Positions 42,041-49,446 of a stretch of DNA of 49,446 nucleotides are shown here, piece by piece. The translations under genes and the position numbers were made by a program. Location: contig NZ_JHVU01000031.1 in assembly GCF_000620305.1 (NCBI RefSeq), forward strand, positions 1 to 49,446, given 5' to 3'. Each line of letters opens with the position of its first letter. Position 1 is the stretch's first letter. Source of the stretch: Desulfitibacter alkalitolerans DSM 16504 (GTDB taxonomy: Bacteria > Bacillota > DSM-16504 > Desulfitibacterales > Desulfitibacteraceae). The notes under the pieces were generated by a model, which was not told where the DNA came from, searched no databases, and saw only the letters and a list, made by a program, of their open reading frames with translations.

Positions 42041-43450
42041 TTAATAATATCGCTCTACCTTAAACCTAAAGATAGTATAATTTTCTTTGGGGCTTATTCC
42101 TGCTTTACTAAGTGTTATATCCAGCTGCTTTTCCACTGTATCCACCCCTTCCAAGTTTGGTAGCAGAACTCCTGATCTTCCACCACTTTTGACTATTATT
42201 CCATAGTTCAAGGGGTCCAGTTCATCCTTTGATGAAATTTTCTCTGGCTTGGATAAAACATCTACGGAAAAGACTATATCATCTAGTTCATCTAGTGTTA
42301 CCGGCAAAAACCTGGGGTCTCTTATACCAGCACTAACACTATTCTCTATAATTTCTTCGGCCAGCATTTCTCTCACAGGTTCAATGGTGCCAATACAGCC
42401 ACGCAAGTGACCATGCTTCTTTAATGAAACAAAACAAGCCTTTTTTTCCTTGAGCATCTCGGGCACTGGTTCTGGCAGGGGCAGGTATTTACCTGTTTCT
42501 AAGAAATAGGTTAGGCTTTCTCTTGCAAGTCTCACTGGAATAGATTCATTACTTTTTTGTTCTTTCACGCTATCATCCCTTTTACCTTTCCATTTTGCAA
42601 GGGTGGATTGATTGATTTTTTCTATATTAAAGGCTGCAACCAGATAGCCTACACCGTAGGGGCCTTCATAGCTAATAATGTCGCTGGTAATTTTGTACCT
42701 ATCTAAAGCTCCTGCCAGCATTATTATGGGCCTGAGACCACACTCGCCAGCCCTTTCAACCAGATCTTCATCTATATTCATAACTTCAATTAATTGACCT
42801 GTTTTAGCTTTTTCTAAAATAATCAAGTCAAAATCCCTGCCAGCAGGATCATATCCTGCCGGGGCAGTTCTGGTTAGACGGTGAGATAAATCCCCACTTG
42901 CTATTAAAGCAACATTATATTGACTGTCAGCAATAACTTCTTCAATTAGCATTCCAAATTTGTAAAGCTCCAAATTATCTAACAGGGACATTGATATTAC
43001 TACCAGAGGCACGTGAACAGCTTCTTTTGATAAAAAATCCAAGGGCACCAGTACTCCATGATCTAAATCCTTTTTTAAGCCATATCTATAAGTACTAGTG
43101 TCATTGACCTCCACCATGGAGTAACCCTTTTCCTTGGCTTTTAAAACTATTTGCTTTTGCATTTCCTCATGATTCTTGAATTCATAAAGGGTGCCTTTTA
43201 CCCCAAAGTTTGAAAAATTTCCTTTTAAAATTGGGCTGCCATGAATTGCAATGGCATCCTGAAAGAGATTGCCATGGGGAGTAATGATTATTATCAGATC
43301 TGGGTTTGCTTCCTTTAGCTTTTTTGCCCACTGCCTCATGGCTGCAATGGTTTTTTGGGCATCATGATTTTGTCCTTCTCCAACCTGATCCACTATAATA
43401 GGCGGGTGGGGGGCAATACCTGCAAAAACAATATTTCCCACAGTAATCAC
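42041..43450 (-). CDS. amrA: Fused Memo/extradiol-dioxygenase-like and AMMECR1 protein of the AmmeMemoRadiSam system
   Basis: The 469-residue product has an N-terminal LigB/Memo-type domain (about 1-275: FAGIAPHPPIIV, IIIITPHGNLF, LDHGVLVPLDFL, LIASGDLSHRL) with its metal-site His and Asp residues. A linker rich in charged residues joins it to a C-terminal AMMECR1 domain (about 300-469) with the invariant LRGCIGTIEP and FSVDVLSKPE. The fusion and the adjacent radical SAM gene define the system. The start is GTG at 43450 close behind AAGGAAGG. A GTG three codons later is also possible. It lies downstream of thiI, separated by a repeat-bearing element. Confidence 0.9.
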   Translation of the reverse strand: MITVGNIVFAGIAPHPPIIVDQVGEGQNHDAQKTIAAMRQWAKKLKEANPDLIIIITPHGNLFQDAIAIHGSPILKGNFSNFGVKGTLYEFKNHEEMQKQIVLKAKEKGYSMVEVNDTSTYRYGLKKDLDHGVLVPLDFLSKEAVHVPLVVISMSLLDNLELYKFGMLIEEVIADSQYNVALIASGDLSHRLTRTAPAGYDPAGRDFDLIILEKAKTGQLIEVMNIDEDLVERAGECGLRPIIMLAGALDRYKITSDIISYEGPYGVGYLVAAFNIEKINQSTLAKWKGKRDDSVKEQKSNESIPVRLARESLTYFLETGKYLPLPEPVPEMLKEKKACFVSLKKHGHLRGCIGTIEPVREMLAEEIIENSVSAGIRDPRFLPVTLDELDDIVFSVDVLSKPEKISSKDELDPLNYGIIVKSGGRSGVLLPNLEGVDTVEKQLDITLSKAGISPKENYTIFRFKVERYY

Positions 43451-43485
43451 ATCCTTCCTTTTCTATAATCTTAATTATTACTAAA

Positions 43486-43533
43486 GAAAATGTCCATATG
43501 CACGAACCCTAATTGAATTTTCCAGCAATTGTT
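43486..43533. repeat. 48-base direct repeat, copy A
   Basis: This copy matches 43686-43733 with a single difference (G at 43515 where copy B has A at 43715), exactly 200 bases apart. The copies bracket a palindromic element. Copy A ends just before the Memo-AMMECR1 gene's leader. Confidence 0.95.
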
Positions 43534-43544
43534 GGTCCATGGAA

Positions 43545-43610
43545 GCCAAAAAGGCGTGATGATTTGCACTGTTTGAGCGAAGCGAGTTGGCAAAGCATAG
43601 GCTTTTTGGC
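43545..43610. repeat. Palindromic element inside the direct-repeat pair
   Basis: GCCAAAAAG (43545-43553) and CTTTTTGGC (43602-43610) are perfect inverted ends. The arms continue imperfectly through GATG-ATTTGC and GCAAAGCAT toward a centre containing GAGCGAAGCGAG. It looks like a small non-autonomous or structural repeat element. No coding frame is convincing across it. Confidence 0.65.
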
Positions 43611-43685
43611 CGGAAGGGGCCTTAGAATTGCTAAAATTTAATTCCAGGTGAGGGAATATGACATTTTCTACATTTATAATAACAG

Positions 43686-43733
43686 GAAAATGTCCATATG
43701 CACGAACCCTAATTAAATTTTCCAGCAATTGTT
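43686..43733. repeat. 48-base direct repeat, copy B, containing the thiI stop codon
   Basis: This is the second copy of the repeat at 43486-43533. The one mismatch, A at 43715, creates the TAA that ends thiI. In copy A the same frame would read on. Confidence 0.95.
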
Positions 43734-44897
43734 AACATTTTTATTGCTGATCCAAAGTATTTCCGTCTTTTCCATGGATTCCTCTATAAGCTCCTCAACT
43801 GCCAGGTTCTCCTCTGCAGCTATAACCTTGTGGAGCCTGGGCTTGGTTGCAGGATTATCCGGTAGAAATAGTGTGCAGCAATCCTCATAGGGCTGGATGG
43901 AGATGTCAAAAGTGTTTATCCTTTTGGAAAGCTCAATTATTTCTATCTTATCCATGGTCACAAGGGGTCTCAGGACAGGCAGGGACACAACTTCATTAAT
44001 AACGTTCATGCTTTCTAAGGTTTGGCTTGCCACCTGACCCAGGTTTTCCCCAGTAATTAATGCTAGAGCTTTTTCCTTTTCTGCAATTCTAGCAGCTATT
44101 CTAAACATCATTCTGCGCATTATAGTTACATATAAATCTCTTGGACAATTCTGTTTTATTGCCTTTTGAATTTCTGTAAAGTGATTTATGTAAACCTTTA
44201 TAGCCCCCTTGTAGTTTGTCAATTCTCTAACAAGGTCCAGCACCTTTTCCTTGGCACGTTGGCTAGTAAAGGGATAGCTGTGAAAATGCAGACCTATTAT
44301 CTCCACTCCTCGCTTCATACTGAGCCAACCAGCAACTGGACTATCTATGCCCCCTGAAATAAGAAGGATGGCCTTGCCAGTTACACCAACAGGAAGCCCT
44401 CCATTACCAGGGTACCCTTGAGTATATACAAATGAACCCTCTGGTCTGACTTCAACAAACATCTCAACGTCTGGGTTATGAACATCAACAGTCCAATCTT
44501 CAGTGTTTATCAGAAGGTGTGCTCCTACCTCTCTACAAATCTCTGGGCTGGTGAGAGGAAAGTTCTTATTTGGACGTTTAGTACTGACCTTAAAAGTAAG
44601 TCCGGGAGCTTGATTTAATAGGGTTAGGGCTGCATCCTTAATTTCCTGGAGATCAAGGCCGACAGATATTGCCGGACTTACCGAGGTTATGCCAAATACC
44701 TTTCTAACCTTATCAATTATTGACTGGTCAATATCTTCCACTTCTATTAAAAGTCTTCCATAGATTTTTTTTACTGCGCCAACTTTGGTATTTTTTAAGA
44801 TCTCTTTAAGATTATGAATTAGCTTATCTTCAAATCTGAATCTATTTTTGCCCTTAAGGGCAATTTCTCCATATTTTATAAGTAAAACCTTATCCAT
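43713..44897 (-). CDS. thiI: tRNA 4-thiouridine synthase / thiamine sulfur transferase
   Basis: ThiI adenylates tRNA U8 for sulfur insertion and takes part in thiazole formation. The 394-residue product has an N-terminal ferredoxin-like and THUMP region (LLIKYGEIALKGKNRFRFE; RPNKNFPLTSPEICREVGAHL) and a PP-loop domain with ISGGIDSPVAGW and ITGENLGQVASQT. It has no rhodanese domain, like Bacillus ThiI, so sulfur comes from the desulfurase gene just upstream. The last seven residues (NNCWKI and preceding Asn) come from the repeat copy at 43686-43733, so the native C-terminus may have been changed. The ATG at 44897 follows GGAGGG. Confidence 0.95.
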   Translation of the reverse strand: MDKVLLIKYGEIALKGKNRFRFEDKLIHNLKEILKNTKVGAVKKIYGRLLIEVEDIDQSIIDKVRKVFGITSVSPAISVGLDLQEIKDAALTLLNQAPGLTFKVSTKRPNKNFPLTSPEICREVGAHLLINTEDWTVDVHNPDVEMFVEVRPEGSFVYTQGYPGNGGLPVGVTGKAILLISGGIDSPVAGWLSMKRGVEIIGLHFHSYPFTSQRAKEKVLDLVRELTNYKGAIKVYINHFTEIQKAIKQNCPRDLYVTIMRRMMFRIAARIAEKEKALALITGENLGQVASQTLESMNVINEVVSLPVLRPLVTMDKIEIIELSKRINTFDISIQPYEDCCTLFLPDNPATKPRLHKVIAAEENLAVEELIEESMEKTEILWISNKNVNNCWKI

Positions 44898-44971
44898 GTA
44901 ATCCCTCCTGCTATTTGACCCATAGTATGAATATCTTTAAAATTACATCTGGTTAACATAATTTATTTAAC

Positions 44972-46129
44972 TTAACACCACAACTGGCGATATTCTTTTA
45001 CACTTTTTTCTATTATTTCTGCTGCCTGTTTCATCTCATGCTCTTTGTTTAGATAGCCAATACTCAGCCTGATAGCTCCATACAAGGCTTCGTCCCTTGC
45101 ACCAAGAGCCTGTAAAACATGGCTAGGCTCTTGGTGGCGGGAATGACATGCAGAACCAGTAGATACATAAAGCCCATGCTCCTCAAGCATATGCAATAGG
45201 ACCTCCGCCTTGTCCACACCTTCAAACCAAAGATTTATTATAGGGGTATTATACTCTTCAGGTGTTCCGTTAAAATGAGCACCTGGAATCCTTCTTAAGT
45301 ATTCCAACAGTATATTTTTAAGGTATAGCGGTTGGGTATCCTTTGTATGCTTCCTTTCAAGATCGGCTACAATTCTTGCAGCTTCACCTAATGCTGCTAT
45401 TCCTGGGACATTCTCCGTACCAGCCCTTTTCCCACCTTCTTGTCCTCCACCCACCAGCAGGGGCGGTATTTGAACCTTTTTACTCATATATAGGGCGCCT
45501 GTGCCCTTTGGTCCATGAATTTTATGGGCACTAAAGGACAACAAATCAACTCCCCATTTTTCTGGATATACCCCTAGCTTACCAAAGCTCTGTACTCCAT
45601 CCACATGGAATATGACATTTGCTTCTTTTAAAATTTTTCCTATCTCTTCAATTGGAAATATTGTACCTGTTTCATTATTAACATGCATAATACTAACTAG
45701 AATAGTGCCTTTTTTCAATGCACTTCTTAGTTCATCTAAGGTAATTGAACCCCTTTCATCCACTGGAAGGTAGGTTACGTGAAAACCTTCTTCTTCTAGT
45801 TCTTTAAAAGAAGACAATACTGATAGATGCTCTACACTTGTAGTTATTAAATGGTGTCCCTTTTTTTTATACCTCCTGGCAGTCTGTTTTATTGCCCAAT
45901 TATTTGCCTCTGTTCCCCCTGAACAGAAATGAATTGTCGCTGGGTCCAGTTTTAGTATATTCCCAATTATATGCCTTGCTTCTTTTAGCTCCTTTTCCGC
46001 CTCAAAGCCCATTTTGTGCAGAGAAGATGGATTACCATAGGTTTGGAGCAGTATTCGTTTCATTTTTTCTGCTGCCTGTGGGAAGACCTGTGTTGTGGCA
46101 CTATTATCCAAGTATATTACCTGCTGCAT
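44972..46129 (-). CDS. Cysteine desulfurase (NifS/NifZ/IscS family)
   Basis: This PLP enzyme releases sulfur from cysteine as a persulfide. The 385 residues begin YLDNSATTQVFPQA and include CSGGTEANNWAIKQ, HVNNETGTIFPIEEI, the Schiff-base Lys in SFSAHKIHGPKGTGALY, and the active Cys in STGSACHSRHQEPSHVL on a short loop. The ATG at 46129 follows AAGGTG. It lies 74 bases upstream of thiI on the same strand. This is the pairing seen for NifZ-ThiI in Bacillus, so delivery of sulfur to 4-thiouridine is the likely task. An iron-sulfur role is also possible. Confidence 0.93.
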   Translation of the reverse strand: MQQVIYLDNSATTQVFPQAAEKMKRILLQTYGNPSSLHKMGFEAEKELKEARHIIGNILKLDPATIHFCSGGTEANNWAIKQTARRYKKKGHHLITTSVEHLSVLSSFKELEEEGFHVTYLPVDERGSITLDELRSALKKGTILVSIMHVNNETGTIFPIEEIGKILKEANVIFHVDGVQSFGKLGVYPEKWGVDLLSFSAHKIHGPKGTGALYMSKKVQIPPLLVGGGQEGGKRAGTENVPGIAALGEAARIVADLERKHTKDTQPLYLKNILLEYLRRIPGAHFNGTPEEYNTPIINLWFEGVDKAEVLLHMLEEHGLYVSTGSACHSRHQEPSHVLQALGARDEALYGAIRLSIGYLNKEHEMKQAAEIIEKSVKEYRQLWC

Positions 46130-46315
46130 ATTTACACCTTCTAGTTTAGTTTTTGCTCACTATATTATAAAACCTCAGTAACGTTGCAAAAAAACATTTA
46201 GAATTTGTCAAGTTATAATAAATTTTGATAATCAAAGAAATGCTGCGAATTAAGAAGATAAAATAGATATTTTGCTGTATTTGCATTAAAAAATCCTTTA
46301 TAATAGAGATAACAA

Positions 46316-47631
46316 GGTAGTCCTTGCCAAATCCCTAATATAAAGGAGTTATAAAATGCAAGGCAAGGATATCAAAAAATCCACTTTTTTGCAACTGTTT
46401 AGTCCTATAATTAATGAAAAATTTTTAAATTTGCTGTCAGACATGGAGGTAGATAAGTATTTAAAAAAGTTATCTACAGTAGAACTTATTGAACTGCTAG
46501 CCAATTCTCAGATTAATCAAAGAGCCAGCTTAAGAGATATCAGCAAGGACTTTAATAATGATGAATTTAACGAAGCTTTTGATTGTGAATCCTTTAGTCC
46601 TTCACAAATATCTCGTAGATTAAGAGATCTACCAGTAGAGGTAGTAGCTTATTTATTCAAAAATATCACTACGCAACTTGGTAAAGAACTTGGTCATGAT
46701 AGAATACGTCAAGAAATGGGACGGTTGCTAATACTTGATTCTAGAACCATAAGCTTATGTTTATCCCAGTTTAGATGGGCTAAATTCAGAGAAACTAAAG
46801 CAGGGATAAAGCTTCATTTACTACTTGAATTCTGCAATGGTGTGGTTATACCAGAAGAAGCAATAGTTACACCAGCAAAGCCTGCAGATAAAAACATGAT
46901 GGATGATATGATAATCTATGAACAAGGAACCATCTATGTTTTTGACAGGGCGTATGTTGATTATGAGAAATTTGATGCATACTGTAAAGAGGGTATTTAC
47001 TTCGTCAGTCGCTTAAAAAGCAATGCAATAGTAGAAGTAATAGAAGATTATCCAACCTCTGGTAACATAACAAAACATCAGCTAGTACGCCTTGGTAAAG
47101 ATGGCTCTACAAAAATGGAGCATCCCCTACAGCTTATAGAGACACAAGACAGTAAAGGCAATAAGATAATTATCATAACGAATAAGCTAGAACTATCTGT
47201 AGATGAGTTAAGTAGTATTTACCTCTATCGCTGGCAAATAGAAGTATTTTTCAAATGGCTCAAACAGCAGTTTTGCATTAAGCACTTTTATGGGCAAAGT
47301 CCCCAGGCAGTGGAAAACCAGATACTAATAGCACTAATAACACATTGCTTGCTGATGCTGCTTAAATTAAAAACTGGCTATCAGGGTTTAATGCTAAATT
47401 TTAAAAGAATGCTAATCACTTGCTTATTAGAAGCATTTAGTACATTTATTCGCAAGCTTCATCGAAAACCTAAGCGGACCTCGAAGGGGCGACGAAAAAT
47501 TGACCACGAACTAACTTACAAAATGACTCTAAGGCAGGTGATAGCAGGCGAATCAGATCATTTAGATGATCTTACTTATGACCCAGTACTACTGTAAAGC
47601 GCATACTGTCAAAATGTGGATAAGGACTACC
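46316..47631 (+). mobile_element. IS4-type insertion sequence
   Basis: The transposase gene at 46356 is bracketed by inverted ends. The left end reads GGTAGTCCTTGCC (from 46316) and the right end, reverse complemented, reads GGTAGTCCTTATCC (to 47631), so at least ten bases match. I could not see a clear target-site duplication. It sits between the cysteine desulfurase gene and cwlD and does not interrupt a recognisable gene. The reading frame is intact, so the element may be active. Confidence 0.8.
46356..47597 (+). CDS. IS4-family DDE transposase
   Basis: The 413-residue product has an N-terminal DUF4372-like part (LSTVELIELLANSQINQRASLRDIS) and a DDE catalytic core: first Asp in LLILDSRTISL, second Asp in YVFDRAYVDYEKF, and Glu in LYRWQIEVFFKWLKQ, the Y-(2)-R-(3)-E-(6)-K signature of IS4 transposases. 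It ends in a basic region. The ATG at 46356 follows AAAGGAG. The gene is full length and starts 40 bases inside the left end of the element. Transposition would occur by cut and paste. Confidence 0.92.
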   Translation: MQGKDIKKSTFLQLFSPIINEKFLNLLSDMEVDKYLKKLSTVELIELLANSQINQRASLRDISKDFNNDEFNEAFDCESFSPSQISRRLRDLPVEVVAYLFKNITTQLGKELGHDRIRQEMGRLLILDSRTISLCLSQFRWAKFRETKAGIKLHLLLEFCNGVVIPEEAIVTPAKPADKNMMDDMIIYEQGTIYVFDRAYVDYEKFDAYCKEGIYFVSRLKSNAIVEVIEDYPTSGNITKHQLVRLGKDGSTKMEHPLQLIETQDSKGNKIIIITNKLELSVDELSSIYLYRWQIEVFFKWLKQQFCIKHFYGQSPQAVENQILIALITHCLLMLLKLKTGYQGLMLNFKRMLITCLLEAFSTFIRKLHRKPKRTSKGRRKIDHELTYKMTLRQVIAGESDHLDDLTYDPVLL

Positions 47632-47839
47632 CCTTACTTCGCCTTTTTGGCAATTTGATCAGGAAATTTAATTGTTAAATTTAAACATATTTAGCTTAAT
47701 TATCCATAGTTAATTATTGCTATTTTCTGGGTTTGACAATGTTAGAAAATTTTTATGCAACACTACTGATAAAACCTTAATCATTCTTCTATTATAATAC
47801 ACTTTTTTGGACAAACTTAACAATTTTAAAAAATAATAA

Positions 47840-47865
47840 AACAGCTACCTCTTTTGATAGCTGTT
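47840..47865 (-). terminator. Terminator after cwlD
   Basis: AACAGCTA and TAGCTGTT form an eight-pair stem with a 10-base loop, followed on the minus strand by TTATTATTTTTT. The preceding 200 bases up to the insertion sequence hold nothing else that I recognise. Confidence 0.85.
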
Positions 47866-47884
47866 CATTAGGAGTTCTATATGC

Positions 47885-48610
47885 TTATTGACCTACCATG
47901 TATTTTAATATTCCTCGGTAAATTGCTTCAGCTAACTTGTCTTGATAAGTAGGATCAATGAGTTTCTTTTCTTCCTTTGGATTTGATAAAAACCCAACTT
48001 CTACAATACAACCTGGCATATCTATATTATCCAGTAGATACGAAGTGTTTATAGGTATAGCTTCTCTTTTAGTGTGGGTGGCTGCTTTAAGCTCTGCCTG
48101 GATAGACCTGGCCAGGACAGCTCCCTTATCACTATTTGGATTAAAAAATGTTTGGGCTCCTGACCACTTGGAACCATAACTGTTTACATGTATGCTAACA
48201 ACTAATTCAGGTTTTTTTTGCTTAATAATCTCAAGTCTGGCGTCCAGGTCTCTTTTTTTCATGGTACCTGGGCCAGGAGTTAAAAAATCCTGGTCCTCAT
48301 CCCTTATAAGTACAACTAACGCTCCATCTCTACTTAACTTTTTTGCCAATCTTTCTGATACCTGTAATGTAATATCCTTTTCATTTGTACCGAGATTACC
48401 CCTGGCACCAGGGTCATAGCCACCATGTCCCGGATCAATTACTATTACCTTAGTTTGTACAGCCCATGTCATGGCCGATATGGTTCTAGTTTCTATGAGA
48501 GCAGTAAGATAAAAATACGCCAGTAACAATACTGCTAATAATACAATAGCTATGCTCATAAGAGTATAGCTTATTTTAATAACATAGAAACCGGTATGTT
48601 TAAATGGCAC
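47885..48610 (-). CDS. cwlD: N-acetylmuramoyl-L-alanine amidase, CwlD-like
   Basis: The 241-residue zinc amidase has an N-terminal membrane anchor (about residues 14-38, hydrophobic MSIAIVLLAVLLLAYFYL) and an Amidase_3 domain with VIDPGHGGYDPGA (first zinc His), the Glu in NEKDITLQVSERL, VSIHVNSYG (third ligand His) and the catalytic Glu in CIVEVGFLSNPKEE. CwlD with PdaA forms muramic-delta-lactam in the spore cortex, which germination enzymes need. This size and single anchor fit that subfamily, so the organism probably forms spores. The GTG at 48610 follows AGGAGGGG. A terminator follows. Confidence 0.9.
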   Translation of the reverse strand: MPFKHTGFYVIKISYTLMSIAIVLLAVLLLAYFYLTALIETRTISAMTWAVQTKVIVIDPGHGGYDPGARGNLGTNEKDITLQVSERLAKKLSRDGALVVLIRDEDQDFLTPGPGTMKKRDLDARLEIIKQKKPELVVSIHVNSYGSKWSGAQTFFNPNSDKGAVLARSIQAELKAATHTKREAIPINTSYLLDNIDMPGCIVEVGFLSNPKEEKKLIDPTYQDKLAEAIYRGILKYMVGQ

Positions 48611-48698
48611 AAGAAAACCCCTCCTTTCTAGATTAAATCTATGCCGGAGAGGCTTTTCTTATGCTCTTTTATTTTCACTAACCACGCTGCCATTGAGA

Positions 48699-48875
48699 CT
48701 AACACATGTATAGTCCCCACCAACCTAATTTTTCCCCACATATATCACAGTATGCATAATCTTCGTCTCTTCTTATTTTTTCATGGATGCAGGTTTCTTT
48801 AATAAAAGCTAACTCAGAGCTTAGTAATTCCATTTGCTCCATAATTTCATCTATCTTGGCTTTTGTAACTTCCAT
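48699..48875 (-). CDS. Small zinc-finger-like protein (58 aa)
   Basis: The function is not recognised. The 58-residue product starts MEVTKAKIDEIMEQMELLSSE, a probable helix or coiled coil of about 25 residues, then IKETCIHEKIRRDED and a CDICG motif, ending GLYMC. The four Cys and one His in the second half could hold one zinc. The ATG at 48875 lies eight bases after GGAGG. An ATG five codons earlier would put that site inside the gene. It is 88 bases upstream of cwlD on the same strand and may share its transcript. Confidence 0.65.
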   Translation of the reverse strand: MEVTKAKIDEIMEQMELLSSELAFIKETCIHEKIRRDEDYAYCDICGEKLGWWGLYMC

Positions 48876-49037
48876 CAGCAATACCTCCATACTTTTTATA
48901 ATTATTTGTTGATAGTATTATATTCTATCAAGGCCTTTTCTCCTAAACCTTTTCGGTTAGCTGCATGAAATTTGAGGTAAGTGGATTGATTTGTTCCGTT
49001 AACTGGTTGTTGACAAAAGTGTATTTGTGGCTATTTT

Positions 49038-49172
49038 CCCACAAAATGTATTGGCCTATACAATTAGATTTTAAGTTTATATTATAAAAGCCCTCTCGCT
49101 TGTTTGACAGCCCTTAAATAGATACCTCTCCCAAAGTCCTTTCAATCATTGAAGTTGAGAGGATATTTTTTT
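49038..49172 (+). ncRNA. Possible small untranslated transcript
   Basis: TTGACA (49010-49015), a 16-base spacer and TATTTT (49032-49037) are followed about 85 bases later by a terminator-like hairpin (CCTCTC at 49125-49130 and GAGAGG at 49157-49162, with TTCAA/TTGAA inside) and a run of Ts. There is no convincing reading frame between them. The rest of the 48876-49281 gap shows only the tandem 10-mer. This is a weak prediction. The hairpin might instead insulate the transposase gene that follows. Confidence 0.2.
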
Positions 49173-49190
49173 GTTTTTCTTTGCATATAT

Positions 49191-49210
49191 ATGTAGCATA
49201 ATGTAGCATA
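49191..49210 (+). repeat. Tandem 10-base repeat ahead of the transposase gene
   Basis: ATGTAGCATA occurs twice back to back, followed at once by overlapping TATAAT boxes (49212-49217 and 49217-49222). The repeat lies between TTGCAT (49181-49186) and the -10, stretching that spacer to 25 bases. Confidence 0.8.
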
Positions 49211-49281
49211 GTATAATATAATGGAATCAAATATACAGCATTCAATATTGATATCTGCTACATGAACAGGAGAAAAGTATT

Positions 49282-49446
49282 ATGTCTTATAGACTTGATA
49301 TTAGAAATCAAAAAAAGGGAACCTACTTAGTTATTGAAGAAAAGTATAGGGACAAAGAGAAAAAGCAAGCTAGAACCAAGCATCATAAGACTTTAGGATA
49401 TGTACATGATTTGCAAAAAGAATTTCCTGACCCGATTGCCCACTTC
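49282..49446 (+). CDS. IS1634-like transposase, N-terminal part (cut by the window end)
   Basis: The frame opens with an ATG at 49282, nine bases after GGAG, and runs off the window after 55 codons. The translation (MSYRLDIRNQKKGTYLVIEE, then YRD, a basic stretch, HKTLGYVHDLQKEFPDPIAHF) matches the conserved N-terminus of IS1634/ISNCY-type transposases, which commonly read KTVKSLGYLDEL and PDPIAHF. Nothing can be said about whether the gene is complete. The left end of the element was not found with confidence. Confidence 0.8.
   Translation, partial: MSYRLDIRNQKKGTYLVIEEKYRDKEKKQARTKHHKTLGYVHDLQKEFPDPIAHF

Noticed and set aside
43471-43728. 85-codon minus-strand frame between the Memo-AMMECR1 gene and thiI
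   Set aside because: It is made of the two direct-repeat copies and the palindromic element, with the same peptide encoded at both ends and no ribosome site of its own.
1-49446. Search for tRNA, rRNA and CRISPR arrays
   Set aside because: No cloverleaf with CCA end, no ribosomal RNA signature and no regularly spaced repeats were seen. The only regular repeats are those listed.

Overview
The window looks like a stretch of chromosome from a low-GC, anaerobic, spore-forming Firmicute of the class Clostridia. The reasons are strong AGGAGG-type ribosome binding sites with frequent GTG and TTG starts, T-box and tandem glycine riboswitch leaders, a CIRCE operator, the sporulation-type amidase CwlD, oxygen-sensitive radical SAM and dehydratase-activase enzymes, and a MenA prenyltransferase. 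I cannot name a genus. Most genes run on the minus strand. No tRNA, rRNA or CRISPR array was seen.

Layout. Bases 1-2465 hold the end of a glycolytic operon (gap, pgk, then a degenerate phosphoglycerate-mutase-like remnant), with a terminator in the gap leader and a GlpP-type antiterminator gene just upstream. Bases 3444-6054 are a KDG/KDPG module (IclR-type regulator, kdgA, kdgK) with a readable promoter and operator. Then come a bacterial homologue of cyclic 2,3-diphosphoglycerate synthetase, menA and a ferredoxin-domain aldo/keto reductase (6197-9555). A tandem glycine riboswitch drives a 54-residue Cys-containing protein (9736-10238). A MacAB-like export system (10338-14599) and uppP follow. 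Bases 15796-22627 are an arginine operon, argC-J-B-D-F-G, without argH, followed by proC under a T-box.

From 24249 the region becomes more regulatory and accessory. It has a small Cys-rich plus-strand gene, a membrane-anchored hypothetical protein, and cstA-lytS-lytT, which resembles the BtsSR/BtsT pyruvate-sensing system and has a LytTR-like repeat upstream of cstA. Next is an apparent operon of a 1348-residue BadF/BcrA-type activase with a NitT/TauT-type ABC transporter, divergent from a Crp/Fnr regulator. A three-gene plus-strand operon (NEW3-domain membrane protein, ABC ATPase, ABC-2 permease) starts at a near-perfect CIRCE element, which is unusual.

Bases 40178-46129 carry a TIM-barrel protein tightly linked to an AmmeMemoRadiSam pair, then thiI and a cysteine desulfurase. 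The 3' end of thiI lies in one copy of a 48-base direct repeat that flanks a palindromic element. An IS4-type insertion sequence, cwlD, a small zinc-finger-like gene and the start of an IS1634-like transposase finish the window.

The strongest candidates for something undescribed are the CIRCE-controlled NEW3/ABC operon, the activase-ABC-Crp locus, the AmmeMemoRadiSam plus TIM-barrel operon, and the glycine riboswitch in front of a tiny Cys protein. All function calls come from reading sequence motifs. No database search was run.
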